Positions 33,531 to 44,623 are shown, counted from the first letter of the stretch. The stretch is DNA of 64,000 nucleotides from an uncultured Oscillospiraceae bacterium (GCA_949841355.1 CATKZP010000001.1:109682-173681), one strand, 5' to 3'. Notes: generated by a model from the sequence alone, not told the origin. Made by a program: numbers and translations.

Positions 33531-33644
33531 TTAACCTTGTCTCTGCTTGTGCTTGGGGTTTTCGCAAATGACCATGACTTTGCCCTTGCGCTTGATGATC
33601 TTGCACTTCTCGCACATGGGCTTGACAGACGGTCTGACTTTCAT
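33531..33644 (-). CDS. rpmJ: 50S ribosomal protein L36
   Basis: A 37-residue frame, [20 protein letters not shown]...[10 protein letters not shown], with the zinc ligands C-x2-C...C...H, so the zinc-binding form. Sits between infA and rpsM as in other Firmicutes. Ribosome site AGGAGG upstream. Confidence 0.97.
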   Translation of the reverse strand: MKVRPSVKPMCEKCKIIKRKGKVMVICENPKHKQRQG

Positions 33645-33669
33645 ATCGTTAACCTCCTGTTAAGACCTT

Positions 33670-33800
33670 GATGGCCCCTCGTCGTCGCGGGCTGCGTATC
33701 GCTCGCCCTCGCGCCTGCGCGAAGGCTCGTTCACTTCGCCGCTCCTTCTCTCCAAACCGAACCCGCTTCGCTGGGCTTCGGTTTGGGGCGGCCTTCGGCC
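33670..33800. repeat. Intergenic repeat between infA and rpmJ
   Basis: Contains a 40-base stretch (33751-33790) identical to 46601-46640, built on the hairpin CCAAACCGAA...TTCGGTTTGG, and a second hairpin GGCGGCC..GGCCGC. Upstream part reads CGCGCCTGCGCGAAGGCTCG. The remaining gap to infA (33801-33872) shows no clear element. Confidence 0.75.
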
Positions 33801-33872
33801 GCTGGTTTTGGCGCACCTGTGGAGGCAAGGCCCCAACGGGTGACAGCCCGCTTCAACTCGGTCGTTGATAGT

Positions 33873-34091
33873 TTACTTGGAACGCCAGGTGATGCGGCCT
33901 CGGGTCAGGTCGTAGGGCGACATCTGAACCGTGACCTTGTCGCCGGGCAGGATGCGGATGAAGTTCATCCGCAGCTTCCCGGAGATGTGTGCCAAAATAA
34001 TGTGTCCATTTCCAATATCCACGTTAAACGTGGTGTTAGGCAGGGCCTCGGTGACGACGCCCTCCAACTCGATCATGTCGTCTTTTGCCAA
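33873..34091 (-). CDS. infA: Translation initiation factor IF-1
   Basis: 72 residues, the canonical OB-fold: [49 protein letters not shown]. Binds the 30S A site. Confidence 0.98.
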   Translation of the reverse strand: MAKDDMIELEGVVTEALPNTTFNVDIGNGHIILAHISGKLRMNFIRILPGDKVTVQMSPYDLTRGRITWRSK

Positions 34092-34095
34092 AGCG

Positions 34096-34386
34096 TCATA
34101 CCTCCAGTTGATCTCGGAACGCGGCCAGCGCCCGTCTCAGTGCCTTGTCTGACAGGGGTTCTCCCTGCTTCAGCTTTTGAATGGCGGGGTGGTCGAACCC
34201 ATCGGTGAGCAGCTCCACATGGCTCAAATTCTTGGCCTTGGGCCGGGCGGTCCTGCGCCGCCTGCCGTCGCACAGCAGCAGCCGCTTCCCCTCCGGCTCC
34301 ACGCCCACCACGCAGAGCAGCCCGTCTTTGTCCCGTCCGGCCTTCGCGCGGACGATCCAGCCCGTGTAATCAGGCATGATACTCAT
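34096..34386 (-). CDS. KOW-domain RNA-binding protein (L14e-like)
   Basis: A 96-residue basic protein with a KOW-type segment ([20 protein letters not shown]) and KNLSHVELL. Genes of this type between map and infA are common in Clostridia and are thought to be ribosome-associated. Its ATG overlaps the map stop (ATGA); an ATG three codons later is possible. Confidence 0.85.
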   Translation of the reverse strand: MSIMPDYTGWIVRAKAGRDKDGLLCVVGVEPEGKRLLLCDGRRRRTARPKAKNLSHVELLTDGFDHPAIQKLKQGEPLSDKALRRALAAFRDQLEV

Positions 34387-35156
34387 GCGTAGGCCCCGTC
34401 CTCGGTGACGGTGGTGATCTCGGGCCCGTCCTCGGTGATGAGGATGGTGTTCTCATAGTGGGCCGACAGCGAACCGTCCGCCGTCACGGTGGTCCAGCCG
34501 TCCCCCAGCACCTTCACGTGCCAGTCTCCCGCGCACACCATGGGCTCCACCGCGATGGCCATGCCCGGCTGGAGCCGGGCGCCGTGGCCGGCGGGGCCGA
34601 AGTTGGGCACCTCGGGCGGCTCGTGGAGCTTTGTCCCCACGCCGTGGCCCACGAAATCCCGGACCACGGAATAGCCGTGCTTCTCCACATACGCCTGAAC
34701 GGCGTGGGAGATGTCGGATACCCGCCTGCCCGGCGCGGCCTTTTCGTACCCCTCCCAGAAGCTCTGGCGGGTGACGTCAATGAGCCGCTGGGCCTCGTCC
34801 GAGATGGTCCCGCAGGGATAGGTGGCGGCGCAGTCGCCATGGAAGCCGTCGATGACCGCCCCCACGTCGATGCTGACGATATCCCCCTCCTGGAGCACGA
34901 TGTGCCGGGATGGGATGCCGTGGATGACCACCTCGTTCACCGAGATGCAGGCCGAACCGGAAAAACCGTTGTACCCCAGGAAGGAGGGCTGTCCGCCGCA
35001 GCTCCTGATGAATTTGCGCACCGCGTCGTCAATCTCCTTGGTGGTGACCCCCGGGCGGACCATGCTGCCCGCCAGCGCCCGGGCCTGGGCGGTAACCCGT
35101 CCGGCCCTGCGCATGGCGTCCCGCTCCCGGGGCGACTTCAAAGTGATAAGCTCCAT
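34383..35156 (-). CDS. map: Methionine aminopeptidase, type I
   Basis: 257 residues with the metal ligands in VSIDVGAVIDGFHGDCAATY, the GHGVGTKLHEPPEVPN motif and a MAIAVEPMV segment. Removes the initiator Met in the cytoplasm. Four bases after adk. Confidence 0.97.
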   Translation of the reverse strand: MELITLKSPRERDAMRRAGRVTAQARALAGSMVRPGVTTKEIDDAVRKFIRSCGGQPSFLGYNGFSGSACISVNEVVIHGIPSRHIVLQEGDIVSIDVGAVIDGFHGDCAATYPCGTISDEAQRLIDVTRQSFWEGYEKAAPGRRVSDISHAVQAYVEKHGYSVVRDFVGHGVGTKLHEPPEVPNFGPAGHGARLQPGMAIAVEPMVCAGDWHVKVLGDGWTTVTADGSLSAHYENTILITEDGPEITTVTEDGAYA

Positions 35157-35159
35157 ACC

Positions 35160-35792
35160 TCAGATCCCCAGAAGCTCAAGGATGGCCTGTGTGGTAGCCT
35201 CAATGCTGGGCTGGAAGGCCACCACCTTGAGGATACCCCGGTCCGCGTAGAATTTCTTCAGCGGCTCGGTCTGAGCATGGTAGGTGGACAGGCGGCTGAT
35301 TACCGTCTCGTGCTTGTCGTCCTCCCGCTGGGTGAGGGTGTTGCCGCAGTGATCGCACTTGCCCTCAACCTTGGGGGGGGCGGCCTCCAGGTGATAGGTC
35401 GCCCCGCAGATGGGGCAGGACCTCCGGCCGATCATCCGGTGGAGAATCTCCTGGTCGGGCACCTCGATATCCAGCACGCTGTCGAAGTGGATGCCGGCCT
35501 CCTCCAGGGCCTCGGCCTGGGCGATGGTGCGGGGCACCCCGTCCAGGATATAGCCCTTTTGGCAGTCGGCCTCCTCCAGGCGCTCAGCGATGATGCCGAT
35601 AATCACCTGATCGGGGACCAGCTTGCCCGCGTCCATGTAGCTTCGGGCCTGAAGTCCCACGGGCGTGCCGTTTTTCACGGCAGCCCGCAGGATATTGCCT
35701 GTGGAAATGGTGGGAACGCCCAGCCGCTCGCTGAGGATGGCGGCCTGGGTCCCCTTACCGGCGCCGGGGGCGCCGAACATGATGAGCTTCAT
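35160..35792 (-). CDS. adk: Adenylate kinase
   Basis: 210 residues with P-loop [11 protein letters not shown] (8-18), the NMP-binding region, and a zinc-binding lid (CPICG...CDHCG). Converts ATP + AMP to 2 ADP. Follows secY as in most spc operons. Confidence 0.98.
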   Translation of the reverse strand: MKLIMFGAPGAGKGTQAAILSERLGVPTISTGNILRAAVKNGTPVGLQARSYMDAGKLVPDQVIIGIIAERLEEADCQKGYILDGVPRTIAQAEALEEAGIHFDSVLDIEVPDQEILHRMIGRRSCPICGATYHLEAAPPKVEGKCDHCGNTLTQREDDKHETVISRLSTYHAQTEPLKKFYADRGILKVVAFQPSIEATTQAILELLGI

Positions 35793-35809
35793 GGCGTCAC
35801 CCTCAGGGC

Positions 35810-37156
35810 TTACTCAAGGAAGCCCTTGTAGTGGCGCATCATGAGCTGGGCCTCCAGCGCCTTGACGGTCTCCAGCGCCACGCCCACCACGATGATGACG
35901 GAGGTGCCGCCGATAGCCAGGCTCCGGCCGGCGCTGCTCCCCGCCAGCAGCATAATGTTGCCGACGATGGTGGGCAGCAGGGCCACAACGGCCAGGTAGA
36001 GGGCGCCGAACATGGTGACGCGGGACACCACCTTGCTGAGGAAGTCGCTGGTGGGCTTGCCCGGGCGGAAGCCGGGGATGAAGCCGCCGTTCTTCTTCAG
36101 GTTGTTGGCCACCTCAATGGGGTTGAACTGAATGGTGTTGTAGAAATAGCTGAAGAACACGATCAGCAGGAAATAAACGATGCCATACACCCAGCCCCTG
36201 GAGTCAAAGACCGTCAGGAAGGTGTACCAGCCGCTGCCGGGCGTCTGTGCGGAGGGCACAAACATGCCGATGGTGGCGGGGATGGACGCGATGGACTGGG
36301 CGAAGATGATGGGCAGAACGCCGGACATATTCACCTTGATAGGCAGATGGCTGGACTGGCCGCCGTACATCTTCCGGCCCACCACACGCTTGGCGTACTG
36401 CACGGGGATGCGCCGCTCGGAGTTGTCCATGAACACGATGAAGGCCACCAGAAGCAGCATACCGGCCAGGATGAGCAGAATGAACGCGGGGTGCAGCACC
36501 AGGTAATGGGTGGGATCGGACTTGGCGATCCAGCCCCGGACGCCCTCGATCATGCTGCCCACCATGCTGGGTCCGCGGGCCACGATGCCGGCGAACAGGA
36601 TGATGGAGATGCCGTTGCCGATGCCGAACTCGGTGATCTGCTCACCCAGCCACATCAGGAAGGCGGAGCCGGCCACGAAGGCCGCGATGATGACGAAAGC
36701 AGCCCAGATGTTGTCGGTGGCCAGGAAGCTGCTGCCGTTGGAACCCACGCGCAGCATGGTGTAGAACCCAAACGCCTGGATCAGGGCGATGCCCACGGTG
36801 GCGTAGCGGGTGATAGCGGCCAGCTTCTTCTTGCCCTCCTCGCCGCCCTCCTTCTGGAGGCGCTCCAGAGCGGGGATGGCGATGGTCAGCAGCTGAATGA
36901 TGATGGAGCTGTTGATATAGGGCTGAATGGACAGCGCGAACACCGTGGCCTGGGCGAAGGCGTCGCCGCTCATCACGTTGAGCAGGCCGAAGATGCTGGC
37001 GGACTGAGCCGTCATATAATCGCTGAGCATCTTGGTGTCGATGAAGGGCACCGGGATGGCGGAGCCCAGCCGGAAGATGAGCAGCGCGAACACGGTGAAC
37101 AGCAGCTTGCCCCGCAGCTCCGGCACCTTCCAGGCGTTGCGGATGGTCTGAATCAT
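35810..37156 (-). CDS. secY: Protein translocase subunit SecY
   Basis: 448 residues with ten membrane helices, the AIPVPFIDT segment in the early plug region and the cytoplasmic loop [17 protein letters not shown]. Channel of the general secretion pathway. Confidence 0.98.
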   Translation of the reverse strand: MIQTIRNAWKVPELRGKLLFTVFALLIFRLGSAIPVPFIDTKMLSDYMTAQSASIFGLLNVMSGDAFAQATVFALSIQPYINSSIIIQLLTIAIPALERLQKEGGEEGKKKLAAITRYATVGIALIQAFGFYTMLRVGSNGSSFLATDNIWAAFVIIAAFVAGSAFLMWLGEQITEFGIGNGISIILFAGIVARGPSMVGSMIEGVRGWIAKSDPTHYLVLHPAFILLILAGMLLLVAFIVFMDNSERRIPVQYAKRVVGRKMYGGQSSHLPIKVNMSGVLPIIFAQSIASIPATIGMFVPSAQTPGSGWYTFLTVFDSRGWVYGIVYFLLIVFFSYFYNTIQFNPIEVANNLKKNGGFIPGFRPGKPTSDFLSKVVSRVTMFGALYLAVVALLPTIVGNIMLLAGSSAGRSLAIGGTSVIIVVGVALETVKALEAQLMMRHYKGFLE

Positions 37157-37157
37157 G

Positions 37158-37598
37158 TCAGATCACCTCCGCCGTGCCGCCCGCCTTTTCGATCTTCTCT
37201 TTGGCCGAGGCGGAGAAAGCGGAAGCCCGAACCGTGAGCTTCTTGGTCAGTTCCCCGTTGCCCAGGATCTTGACACCGTACTCGCACTTGGAAATGATAC
37301 CCTTTTCCAGCAGGTCGCAAACATTGACCACGGCGCCGTCGTCGAACTTGTTCAGCGCGGAGACGTTGATGGCCTCCAGGCGCTTGGCGAAGATGTTGTT
37401 GAAGCCCCGCTTGGGCAGGCGGCGGGCCAGAGGCATCTGGCCGCCCTCAAACCCGATGCGGACGCCGCCGCCGGAGCGGGCCCACTGGCCCTTATGGCCG
37501 CGCCCGGCGGTCTTGCCGTTGCCGGAGCCGGGGCCGCGGCCCTTGCGCTTGCCCACCTGGGTGGAGCCGGGGGCGGGAGACAGTTCATGCAGATTCAT
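37158..37598 (-). CDS. rplO: 50S ribosomal protein L15
   Basis: 146 residues from [37 protein letters not shown], a basic Gly-rich extension. The ATG at 37598 is preferred to one five codons upstream because the family begins here. Confidence 0.97.
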   Translation of the reverse strand: MNLHELSPAPGSTQVGKRKGRGPGSGNGKTAGRGHKGQWARSGGGVRIGFEGGQMPLARRLPKRGFNNIFAKRLEAINVSALNKFDDGAVVNVCDLLEKGIISKCEYGVKILGNGELTKKLTVRASAFSASAKEKIEKAGGTAEVI

Positions 37599-37612
37599 GG
37601 TCAGCACCTCCA

Positions 37613-37798
37613 TTAGGCGTTCTCGGTCACCTGAAGCAGGTAACCGATGTGGGCGATCTTGCCCCGAGTAGCCTCGTTGTCGGGCTGCACGGTGGTGTCG
37701 CCGATTCTGCGCAGGCCCAGGGCCTCGGCGGTGGCCTTATGCTTGGCCAGACGGCCGTTCAGGCTCTTGACGAGCTTGATGTTGATGGTTTTAGCCAT
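37613..37798 (-). CDS. rpmD: 50S ribosomal protein L30
   Basis: 61 residues, [30 protein letters not shown], normal length and place between rpsE and rplO. Confidence 0.97.
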   Translation of the reverse strand: MAKTINIKLVKSLNGRLAKHKATAEALGLRRIGDTTVQPDNEATRGKIAHIGYLLQVTENA

Positions 37799-37812
37799 TG
37801 TCTTGAGCCTCC

Positions 37813-38313
37813 TTAACCTAAGATCTCTTCCACGCTCTTGCCGCGGATGCGCGCGACTTCAGCGGGGCTGCGCAGGGACTTGAGCCCAGCCATGGTGGCG
37901 GCCACCACGTTCTGGGGGTTGTTGGTGCGCAGGCACTTGGCGCGGATGTCGGACACGCCCGCAGCCTCCATCACCGCACGCACGGGGCCGCCGGCGATGA
38001 TGCCGGTACCCTTGCTGGCGGGCTTGAGGAGGACGCGGCCGGCGCCGAACTCACCGATGACCTCGTGGGGGATGGTGGTGCCGGACAGGGTGATCTGGAC
38101 CATGTTCTTCTTGGCGTCCTCAATGCCCTTGCGGATGGCCTCGGCCACTTCGGCGGCCTTGCCCAGGCCGTAGCCCACCTTGCCCTTCTCGTCACCGATG
38201 ACGACCAGGGCGGAGAACTTGGCCACGCGGCCGCCCTTGACGGTCTTGGAAACGCGGTTCAGGTACACGACCTTTTCCACGAACTCCTTGGGTTCTCTTT
38301 CAAATCTAGGCAT
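37813..38313 (-). CDS. rpsE: 30S ribosomal protein S5
   Basis: 166 residues with the double-stranded RNA-binding N-terminal domain ([27 protein letters not shown]) and a C-terminal S5 fold. Involved in decoding accuracy. Confidence 0.98.
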   Translation of the reverse strand: MPRFEREPKEFVEKVVYLNRVSKTVKGGRVAKFSALVVIGDEKGKVGYGLGKAAEVAEAIRKGIEDAKKNMVQITLSGTTIPHEVIGEFGAGRVLLKPASKGTGIIAGGPVRAVMEAAGVSDIRAKCLRTNNPQNVVAATMAGLKSLRSPAEVARIRGKSVEEILG

Positions 38314-38330
38314 TCTTGTTTCCTCCTCCC

Positions 38331-38690
38331 TTAGAACTGCAGGCCGCCCTCGCGGGCGCCCTCGGCCAGAGCCTTCACGCGGCCGTGATACAGGTAGCCG
38401 CCGCGGTCGAACACCACGGCCTCAATGCCCTTATCCTTGGCGCGCTGGGCGATGGCCTCGCCCACCTTCTTGGCGGCCTCACAATTGCTGCCGGGGCCCT
38501 CGAAGCCCTTCTCCTGGGAAGAAGCGGAGACCAGGGTGATGCCCTTGCTGTCGTCGATGATCTGGGCGTAGATGTTGGTCTCGCTGCGGAACACGTTCAG
38601 GCGGGGACGCTCGGGGGTGCCGGACACCTTGCCGCGAACGCGCTTATGACGGTGCAGGCGCTGAGCCTTAGTATTGGGACGGTTAATCAT
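38331..38690 (-). CDS. rplR: 50S ribosomal protein L18
   Basis: 119 residues from [36 protein letters not shown]. The ATG is chosen over a GTG three codons upstream that falls in the ribosome site. Binds 5S rRNA. Confidence 0.97.
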   Translation of the reverse strand: MINRPNTKAQRLHRHKRVRGKVSGTPERPRLNVFRSETNIYAQIIDDSKGITLVSASSQEKGFEGPGSNCEAAKKVGEAIAQRAKDKGIEAVVFDRGGYLYHGRVKALAEGAREGGLQF

Positions 38691-38708
38691 AATCGGCACA
38701 CCTCCTTA

Positions 38709-39254
38709 TTATTTCTTGACGCCGGTCTTACCAACCTTGCGGCGGATGACCTCGTCGGAATACTTGATGCCTTTACCCTTATAGGGCTCGGGAGGACGCT
38801 TCTCGCGGACCTCGGCGGAGAACTGGCCCACCAGCTGCTTGTCGGAGCCGGAAATGACAATCTGGTTGGCGCTGGGGGTCTCAATGGTGATGCCCGCGGG
38901 GGCCTCCATAATCACCTGATGGGAGTAGCCCAGGTTCATCACCAGCTTGCCCCCCTCCATGGCGACGCGGTAGCCCACGCCGTTCACGTCCAGGGCCTTT
39001 TTGAAGCCGTCGGTGACGCCCACCACCATGTTGTGCAGCAGGGTGCGGGTCAGCCCGTGGAGCGAGCGGTTCTCCTTCAGGTCGTTGGGACGGGTGACAT
39101 GCAGCTCGGCGCCCTCCTGCTTGATGGTCATGGCGGGGTGCAGCTGCTGGGTGAGGGTGCCCTTGGGCCCCTTCACGGTGACGAGGTTGTTATCCTCAAT
39201 CTTAATCTCCACGCCGGCGGGGACGGCGATAGGAGCTCTGCCAATTCTAGACAT
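38709..39254 (-). CDS. rplF: 50S ribosomal protein L6
   Basis: 181 residues, MSRIGRAPIAVPAGVEIKIEDN start and PEPYKGKGIKYSDEVIRRK(V)GK end, both diagnostic. Confidence 0.98.
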   Translation of the reverse strand: MSRIGRAPIAVPAGVEIKIEDNNLVTVKGPKGTLTQQLHPAMTIKQEGAELHVTRPNDLKENRSLHGLTRTLLHNMVVGVTDGFKKALDVNGVGYRVAMEGGKLVMNLGYSHQVIMEAPAGITIETPSANQIVISGSDKQLVGQFSAEVREKRPPEPYKGKGIKYSDEVIRRKVGKTGVKK

Positions 39255-39268
39255 TCCTATAACCCTCC

Positions 39269-39670
39269 TTACCAGACAAATGCCAGGACTTCGCCGCCGA
39301 CATGGGCCTCGCGGGCCTTCTTGTCGGTCATGACGCCCTTGGACGTGGACACGATGGCAATGCCCAGGCCGCGCAGCACCCGGGGCAGCTCATCGGCGCC
39401 GGCATACACGCGCAGGCCGGGCTTGGACACCCGGCGCAGGTTGGTGATGACCTTCTCCTTGCCGGGCTGCACATACTTCAGCGTGATGCGGATGACGCCC
39501 TGGGTCCCGTCGCTGATGGTCTGGAAGTTCTTGATATAGCCCTCGTCCAGCAAAATCTGGGCAATGGCCTTCTTCATGTTGGAAGCGGGGACATCCACGG
39601 TGTCATGCTTGGCGTTGTTCGCGTTGCGGATGCGGGTGAGCATATCCGCAATGGGATCGGTAATTTGCAT
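39269..39670 (-). CDS. rpsH: 30S ribosomal protein S8
   Basis: 133 residues, [30 protein letters not shown] start; ends [26 protein letters not shown]. Separated from rpsN by a structured 217-base gap. Confidence 0.98.
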   Translation of the reverse strand: MQITDPIADMLTRIRNANNAKHDTVDVPASNMKKAIAQILLDEGYIKNFQTISDGTQGVIRITLKYVQPGKEKVITNLRRVSKPGLRVYAGADELPRVLRGLGIAIVSTSKGVMTDKKAREAHVGGEVLAFVW

Positions 39671-39887
39671 GAGACTTTACCTCCTGTTAAGATTACCGGA
39701 ACCGTCGCGGCAATCCGGACGCTTCTCGGTTAAGACGGAAAGGTATCGCCGGTTAGGCATCATCCGCCGACCTGTTATCCGCCTGTTCCCTCGCTGGGGG
39801 TCTCGCAGTTCGACGCTTTTTTCAGCGCCGTATAACAGGCCCATAGGCGGGAGCCGAAACTCCCGCCTTGGACGAGTTACCATGAAG
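39671..39887 (-). other. Structured 217-base gap between rpsN and rpsH
   Basis: Elsewhere this operon has gaps near 15 bases. On the minus strand the gap opens with a strong hairpin AGGCGGGAG-TTTCGG-CTCCCGCCT, continues with CCTGTTAT...ATAACAGG pairing over about 53 bases, and ends at the rpsH ribosome site AGGAGG. It is AT-richer than the other repeat blocks. It may be an insertion or a control RNA; not recognised. Confidence 0.5.
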
Positions 39888-40073
39888 TTACCAGGACGCC
39901 TTCTTCACGCCCGGGATCTCGCCCTTGTACGCCAGCTCGCGGAAGCAGATACGGCAGATGCCGTAGTTGCGCAGGTAGGCGTGGGGGCGGCCGCAGATCT
40001 TGCAGCGGTTATAGCGGCGGCTGGAGAACTTGGGCTCAGCCTGCTGCTTGTTAATCATGGATTTCTTGGCCAT
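39888..40073 (-). CDS. rpsN: 30S ribosomal protein S14, zinc-binding type
   Basis: 61 residues with C-K-I-C at about 24-27 and C-R-I-C at 40-43, the short zinc-binding form. Between rplE and rpsH as expected. Confidence 0.98.
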   Translation of the reverse strand: MAKKSMINKQQAEPKFSSRRYNRCKICGRPHAYLRNYGICRICFRELAYKGEIPGVKKASW

Positions 40074-40092
40074 AGCTTGTTCCCTCCCTCTC

Positions 40093-40653
40093 TCAGCCGT
40101 TGGTGGTGAACGGGGCGCCCAGGAGCGTCAGCAGCTCCTTGGCCTCCTCGTCGGTCTTGGCGGTGGTGCAGATGACCACGTCCATGCCGCGGATCTTGTC
40201 GATCTTATCGTACTCGATCTCGGGGAAGATCAGCTGCTCCTTCAGGCCCAGGGCGTAGTTGCCGCGGCCGTCGAAGGCGTTGGGATTGATGCCCCGGAAG
40301 TCGCGCACACGGGGCAGAGCCACGTTGAACAGCCGGTCCATGAACTCCCACATCTTATCCTGGCGCAGGGTGACCTTGGCGCCGATGGGCATATCCTTGC
40401 GGATCTTGAAGTTGGCGATGGGCTTCTTGGTCTTGGTGATGATGGGCTTCTGGCCGGTGATGGCGGTCAGGTCGGCCACCACGCTGTCCAGCACCTTCAC
40501 GTTGTCCTTGGCCTCGCCGCAGCCGCAGTTCACCACGATCTTGGCGATCCGGGGGATCTCCATGGTGGACTTGTAGCCGAACTTCTGCATGAGGGCAGGA
40601 GCCACGTCGGCGGCGTACTTCGCCTTCAGGTTGGGCATTTTCTTCTCAGCCAT
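40093..40653 (-). CDS. rplE: 50S ribosomal protein L5
   Basis: 186 residues including [46 protein letters not shown]. Contacts 5S rRNA and P-site tRNA. Confidence 0.98.
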   Translation of the reverse strand: MAEKKMPNLKAKYAADVAPALMQKFGYKSTMEIPRIAKIVVNCGCGEAKDNVKVLDSVVADLTAITGQKPIITKTKKPIANFKIRKDMPIGAKVTLRQDKMWEFMDRLFNVALPRVRDFRGINPNAFDGRGNYALGLKEQLIFPEIEYDKIDKIRGMDVVICTTAKTDEEAKELLTLLGAPFTTNG

Positions 40654-40672
40654 GTGTTATGCTCCTCCTCTC

Positions 40673-40984
40673 TCAGATCTCGGCGCCGCAGTGCTTGCAC
40701 ACGCGGACCTTCTTGCCGCCCTCCACCTTGTGGGCGGGGCGGGTGGGCTTATTGCACTTGGGGCACACGGTCATCACCTTGCAGGCGTACAGCGGGGTCT
40801 CCTTCTGGATGATGCCGCCCTCCTGGCCCTGCTGGCGGGGCTTCTGGTGCTTGGAGGCCACATTGACCTTCTCCACGACCACCTTGCCGCCCTTGGGGTC
40901 AACGGACAGAACCTTGCCCTGCTTGCCCTTGTCCTTGCCGGACAGGACGACCACGGTGTCGTTCTTCTTCACGTTCATACTCAT
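40673..40984 (-). CDS. rplX: 50S ribosomal protein L24
   Basis: 103 residues with a KOW motif ([21 protein letters not shown]) and a C-terminal CPKCNK...CKHCG zinc-ribbon-like ending. Confidence 0.98.
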   Translation of the reverse strand: MSMNVKKNDTVVVLSGKDKGKQGKVLSVDPKGGKVVVEKVNVASKHQKPRQQGQEGGIIQKETPLYACKVMTVCPKCNKPTRPAHKVEGGKKVRVCKHCGAEI

Positions 40985-40998
40985 ACCTCGTTACCCCC

Positions 40999-41367
40999 TT
41001 ACAGCACTTCGGGAGCCAGAGACAGGATCTTCATGTAATCCTTGTCGCGCAGCTCGCGGGCCACCGGGCCAAAGATACGGGTGCCCCGGGGGTTCTTGTC
41101 CTCGCGGATGAGGACGGCGGCGTTGTCGTCGAAGCGGACGTAGCTGCCGTCGGCGCGGCGCACGCCCCGGGCGGAGCGGACGATGACGGCCTTGACCACC
41201 TCGCCCTTCTTCACCTGACCGCCGGGAGCGGCCTTCCGCACGGAGGCCACCACCACGTCGCCAATGTTGCCAAACCTGCGCCGGGACCCGCCCAGCACGC
41301 GGATGGTCTTAATCTCTTTGGCGCCGGTATTATCGGCCACCTTCAGATAGCTTTCTTCTTGGATCAT
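40999..41367 (-). CDS. rplN: 50S ribosomal protein L14
   Basis: 122 residues, [31 protein letters not shown] start; ends [19 protein letters not shown]. Confidence 0.99.
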   Translation of the reverse strand: MIQEESYLKVADNTGAKEIKTIRVLGGSRRRFGNIGDVVVASVRKAAPGGQVKKGEVVKAVIVRSARGVRRADGSYVRFDDNAAVLIREDKNPRGTRIFGPVARELRDKDYMKILSLAPEVL

Positions 41368-41381
41368 ACTGGCACCTCCTT

Positions 41382-41645
41382 TTACTTCGCCTTCTCAATG
41401 ATCTCGACCACGCGCCAGCGCTTGTCCTTGGACAGGGGGCGGGTCTCCATCACGCGGACGCGGTCGCCCACGCCGCACTGGTTGTTCTCGTCGTGGGCCT
41501 TCAGCTTGTAGGTCCGCTTTACGATCTTCTTGTAGAGAGGGTGGGCCACGCGGTCGGCGATGGCGACCACAACGGTCTTGTCCATCTTGTCCGAAACCAC
41601 CAGGCCGACTCTGGTTTTACGAGAAGAGGTTCTCACTTCACTCAT
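41382..41645 (-). CDS. rpsQ: 30S ribosomal protein S17
   Basis: 87 residues, [21 protein letters not shown] and [23 protein letters not shown]. Confidence 0.98.
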   Translation of the reverse strand: MSEVRTSSRKTRVGLVVSDKMDKTVVVAIADRVAHPLYKKIVKRTYKLKAHDENNQCGVGDRVRVMETRPLSKDKRWRVVEIIEKAK

Positions 41646-41658
41646 CGTTTACTCCTCC

Positions 41659-41850
41659 TTATCGGCCCTGCTGCTCACGCAGGATGGTCTTGACGCGGGC
41701 GATGTCCTTCTTGACCTCCGCGATGCGGATGGGGTTGTCGAGCTGATTGGTGGCGTGCTGAAGACGGAGGTTGAACAAATCCTTCTTCAGCTCCACCAGC
41801 TTGGCATCCAGCTCAGCCGCGCTCAGCTTGCGCACTTCGTTTGCCTTCAT
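41659..41850 (-). CDS. rpmC: 50S ribosomal protein L29
   Basis: 63 residues, [43 protein letters not shown]. The ATG at 41850 has a ribosome site in the rplP end; a GTG two codons earlier overlapping the rplP stop is possible. Confidence 0.97.
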   Translation of the reverse strand: MKANEVRKLSAAELDAKLVELKKDLFNLRLQHATNQLDNPIRIAEVKKDIARVKTILREQQGR

Positions 41851-41852
41851 CT

Positions 41853-42281
41853 TCACTCACCACCCTTCTCCTCAGTCTCTTTCTTGACGATCTTGCACTT
41901 GATGGGCAGCTTGTGGCCGGCCAGGCGCAGGGCCTCGCGGGCGACCTCCTCGGAGACGCCGGCGATCTCGAACATCACGCGGCCGGGCTTCACCACGGCC
42001 ACCCAGCTGTCGGGCGCGCCCTTACCGGAGCCCATACGGGTGCCCAGCGCCTTCTTGGTGATGGGCTTATCGGGGAATACCTTGATCCAGACCTTGCCGC
42101 CGCGCTTGGTGTGGCGGGTCATGGCCACACGGGCGGCCTCGATCTGGTTGCCGGTGATCCAGGCGGGCTCGGTGGCCTGGAGGCCCCACTCGCCGTAAGC
42201 GACCTGATTGCCGCGGGTGGCGGTGCCGGTCATGCGGCCGCGGTGGACGCGGCGGTACTTTACTCTCTTAGGCAGCAGCAT
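41853..42281 (-). CDS. rplP: 50S ribosomal protein L16
   Basis: 142 residues, [19 protein letters not shown] start. Overlaps the rpsC stop by one base. Confidence 0.98.
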   Translation of the reverse strand: MLLPKRVKYRRVHRGRMTGTATRGNQVAYGEWGLQATEPAWITGNQIEAARVAMTRHTKRGGKVWIKVFPDKPITKKALGTRMGSGKGAPDSWVAVVKPGRVMFEIAGVSEEVAREALRLAGHKLPIKCKIVKKETEEKGGE

Positions 42282-43132
42282 TACTGGGCGCCTCCTTCCT
42301 TAGGAGCGGGAGCGGAGGGGCGGGGGCCGGCGGGACGGGGGCCGCCCTGACGGTCGCGGTTGAAGCCGCCCTGCCTGCGGTCGCCGCCCTGGCGGTTGAA
42401 GCCGCCCCTGCGGTCGCCGTCGCGGCGGCGGGGCCGCTGCTCGCGCTCTTTGTAGTTCTTGGTGTCGATGGTGCGGGGGGTGGTGCGCAGGGTCTGGGTG
42501 AGCACCTCGCCCTTGTAGATCCACACCTTCACGCCCAGGCGGCCATAGGTGGTATGGGCCTCAGCGAAGCCGTACTCGATGTCGGCGCGGATGGTCTGCA
42601 GGGGGATGGTGCCGTCATGGTAGTGCTCGGTGCGGGCGATCTCGGCGCCGTTCAGGCGGCCGGACACTTGGACCTTGATGCCCAGGGCGCCCATGCGCAT
42701 GGCGCGGCCCATGGCGTTCTTCATGGCCCGGCGGAAGGCGATGCGCTTCTCCAGCTGCTGGGCAATGTTCTCCGCCACCAGCTGGGCGTTGGTGTCCACG
42801 TTCTTGACCTCAACGATGTTCAGCGCCACGCTCTTACCCAGCTTCTTCTCCAGCTCCAGGCGCAGCTTCTCGATATCCTCGCCGCCCTTGCCGATGACGA
42901 TGCCGGGACGGGCGCAGTGCACATAGATGCGGATTTTGCTGTTGGCGCCGCTGTCCCGCTCAATCTCGATCTTGGGCACGCCGGCGGCGTACAGCTTCTT
43001 CTTCAGCTCCTTACGGAGGTTGTAGTCCTCCACCAGGAGGTCGCCCACTTTTTCATCACGGGCGTACCAGCGGGAGTCCCAGTCTTTGATGACGCCCACG
43101 CGCAGGCCGTGGGGATTAACTTTCTGTCCCAT
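42281..43132 (-). CDS. rpsC: 30S ribosomal protein S3 with Arg/Gly-rich C-terminal extension
   Basis: 283 residues: KH domain with GxxG-type loop ([15 protein letters not shown]) and S3 C-terminal domain to about residue 225, then about 55 extra residues rich in Arg, Gly, Gln and Pro ([19 protein letters not shown] and on to PAPKEGGAQ). Such tails are usually disordered and RNA-binding. Most bacterial S3 proteins end near 210-235. Confidence 0.97.
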   Translation of the reverse strand: MGQKVNPHGLRVGVIKDWDSRWYARDEKVGDLLVEDYNLRKELKKKLYAAGVPKIEIERDSGANSKIRIYVHCARPGIVIGKGGEDIEKLRLELEKKLGKSVALNIVEVKNVDTNAQLVAENIAQQLEKRIAFRRAMKNAMGRAMRMGALGIKVQVSGRLNGAEIARTEHYHDGTIPLQTIRADIEYGFAEAHTTYGRLGVKVWIYKGEVLTQTLRTTPRTIDTKNYKEREQRPRRRDGDRRGGFNRQGGDRRQGGFNRDRQGGPRPAGPRPSAPAPKEGGAQ

Positions 43133-43150
43133 TTACTCTCGACCTCCTTT

Positions 43151-43483
43151 TCAGCGCTCTTTGACCACGACGGTCATGTGAGAAGTCCGCTTCATAATGT
43201 GGTGGGCGCGGCCCTTGGACGCGGGGCGGTACCGCTTGATGATGGGCCCGGGGCAGGCAAACGCCGCAGCCACATAGAGCTTCTCGGGGTCCATGCCGTG
43301 GTTGTTCTCGGCGTTGGCCGCGGCGGAGTGCACCAGCTTGGCCAGGGGGTCGGAGGCGGCCTTGGGAATCAGGGCCAGGATCGCCTCGGCATCCTTCACG
43401 CTCTTTCCGCGGATCTGGTCGCACAGGATGCTCACCTTCCGGGGGGAGATACGGATGTATCTCAGTGTCGCTTTCGCTTCCAT
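43151..43483 (-). CDS. rplV: 50S ribosomal protein L22
   Basis: 110 residues, ATLRYIRISPRKVSILCDQIRGK and the exit-tunnel loop RYRPASKGRAHHIMKRTSH. Confidence 0.98.
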   Translation of the reverse strand: MEAKATLRYIRISPRKVSILCDQIRGKSVKDAEAILALIPKAASDPLAKLVHSAAANAENNHGMDPEKLYVAAAFACPGPIIKRYRPASKGRAHHIMKRTSHMTVVVKER

Positions 43484-43500
43484 TTCTCCTGCCTCCTCCC

Positions 43501-43773
43501 TTACTTACCGGTCTTGCTGCCCGCGTGGCCCTTGAAGGTGCGGGTGGGGGCGAATTCGCCCAGCTTATGGCCCACCATGTCCTCGGTGACATAGACGGGC
43601 ACGTGCTTGCGGCCGTCATGGACGGCGAAGGTGTGGCCCACGAAGGAGGGGAAGATGGTGGAGGCGCGGCTCCAGGTCTTGAGGACCTTCTTCTCGTTCT
43701 TCTTGTTCAGCTCATCCACGCGCTTCAGCAGCTCGGGAGCGCAAAACGGGCCTTTCTTGATGCTTCTGCTCAT
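43501..43773 (-). CDS. rpsS: 30S ribosomal protein S19
   Basis: 90 residues, [59 protein letters not shown]. Confidence 0.98.
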   Translation of the reverse strand: MSRSIKKGPFCAPELLKRVDELNKKNEKKVLKTWSRASTIFPSFVGHTFAVHDGRKHVPVYVTEDMVGHKLGEFAPTRTFKGHAGSKTGK

Positions 43774-43789
43774 CTGTTACACTCCCTCC

Positions 43790-44623
43790 TTACTTGCCGT
43801 TGCGGCGCCGGACAATGAACTTGTCGGTGCGGTTCTTCTTCTTGCGGGTCTTGTAACCCAGGGCGGGCTTGCCCCAGGGGGTCACAGGGCCGGGACGGCC
43901 CACGGGGCTCTTGCCCTCGCCGCCGCCGTGGGGGTGGTCGTTGGGGTTCATCACGCTGCCGCGCACGGTGGGACGCCAGCCCATGTGGCGCTTGCGTCCG
44001 GCCTTGCCGATGTGGATGTTGGCCCAATCGGTGTTGCCCACCTGGCCGATGGTGGCCATGCAGCTCTCACGCACCAGGCGCACCTCGCCGGAGGGCAGGC
44101 GGACCTGAGCCATGCCGTTCTCCTTGGCCATCAGCTGGGCGGCGGTGCCGGCGGAGCGCACCAGCTGGGCGCCCTTGCCGGGGTAGAGCTCGATGCAGTG
44201 GATGGTCTCGCCCACGGGGATCTCCGCGATGGGCAGGGCGTTGCCGGGCAGGATGTCCGCGCCGGAGCCGGTCATGATGGCGTGGCCCGCCTTCAGCCCC
44301 ACGGGGGCCAGGATATACCGGCGCTCGCCGTCCTCATACTGGATGAGGGCGATGTTGGCGGAGCGGTTGGGGTCATACTGGAGGTTGATGACCGTGGCCT
44401 TGCCCGTCTTGTCCCGCTTGAAGTCGATGATGCGGTACTTCTTCTTGTTGCCGCCGCCGCGGTGGCGGACGGTGATGCGGCCGTAGCTGTTGCGGCCGGC
44501 ATGCTTCTTCAGGCTCTCCAGCAGCGAACGCTCCGGCTTGGCCTTCTTGTCGATGCCCTCGAAGGCGGACACGGTCATGTGGCGGCGGGAGGGCGTCGTG
44601 GGCTTATAAGTCTTGATAGCCAT
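43790..44623 (-). CDS. rplB: 50S ribosomal protein L2
   Basis: 277 residues, [53 protein letters not shown] including the conserved His of the peptidyl transferase region. Confidence 0.99.
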   Translation of the reverse strand: MAIKTYKPTTPSRRHMTVSAFEGIDKKAKPERSLLESLKKHAGRNSYGRITVRHRGGGNKKKYRIIDFKRDKTGKATVINLQYDPNRSANIALIQYEDGERRYILAPVGLKAGHAIMTGSGADILPGNALPIAEIPVGETIHCIELYPGKGAQLVRSAGTAAQLMAKENGMAQVRLPSGEVRLVRESCMATIGQVGNTDWANIHIGKAGRKRHMGWRPTVRGSVMNPNDHPHGGGEGKSPVGRPGPVTPWGKPALGYKTRKKKNRTDKFIVRRRNGK

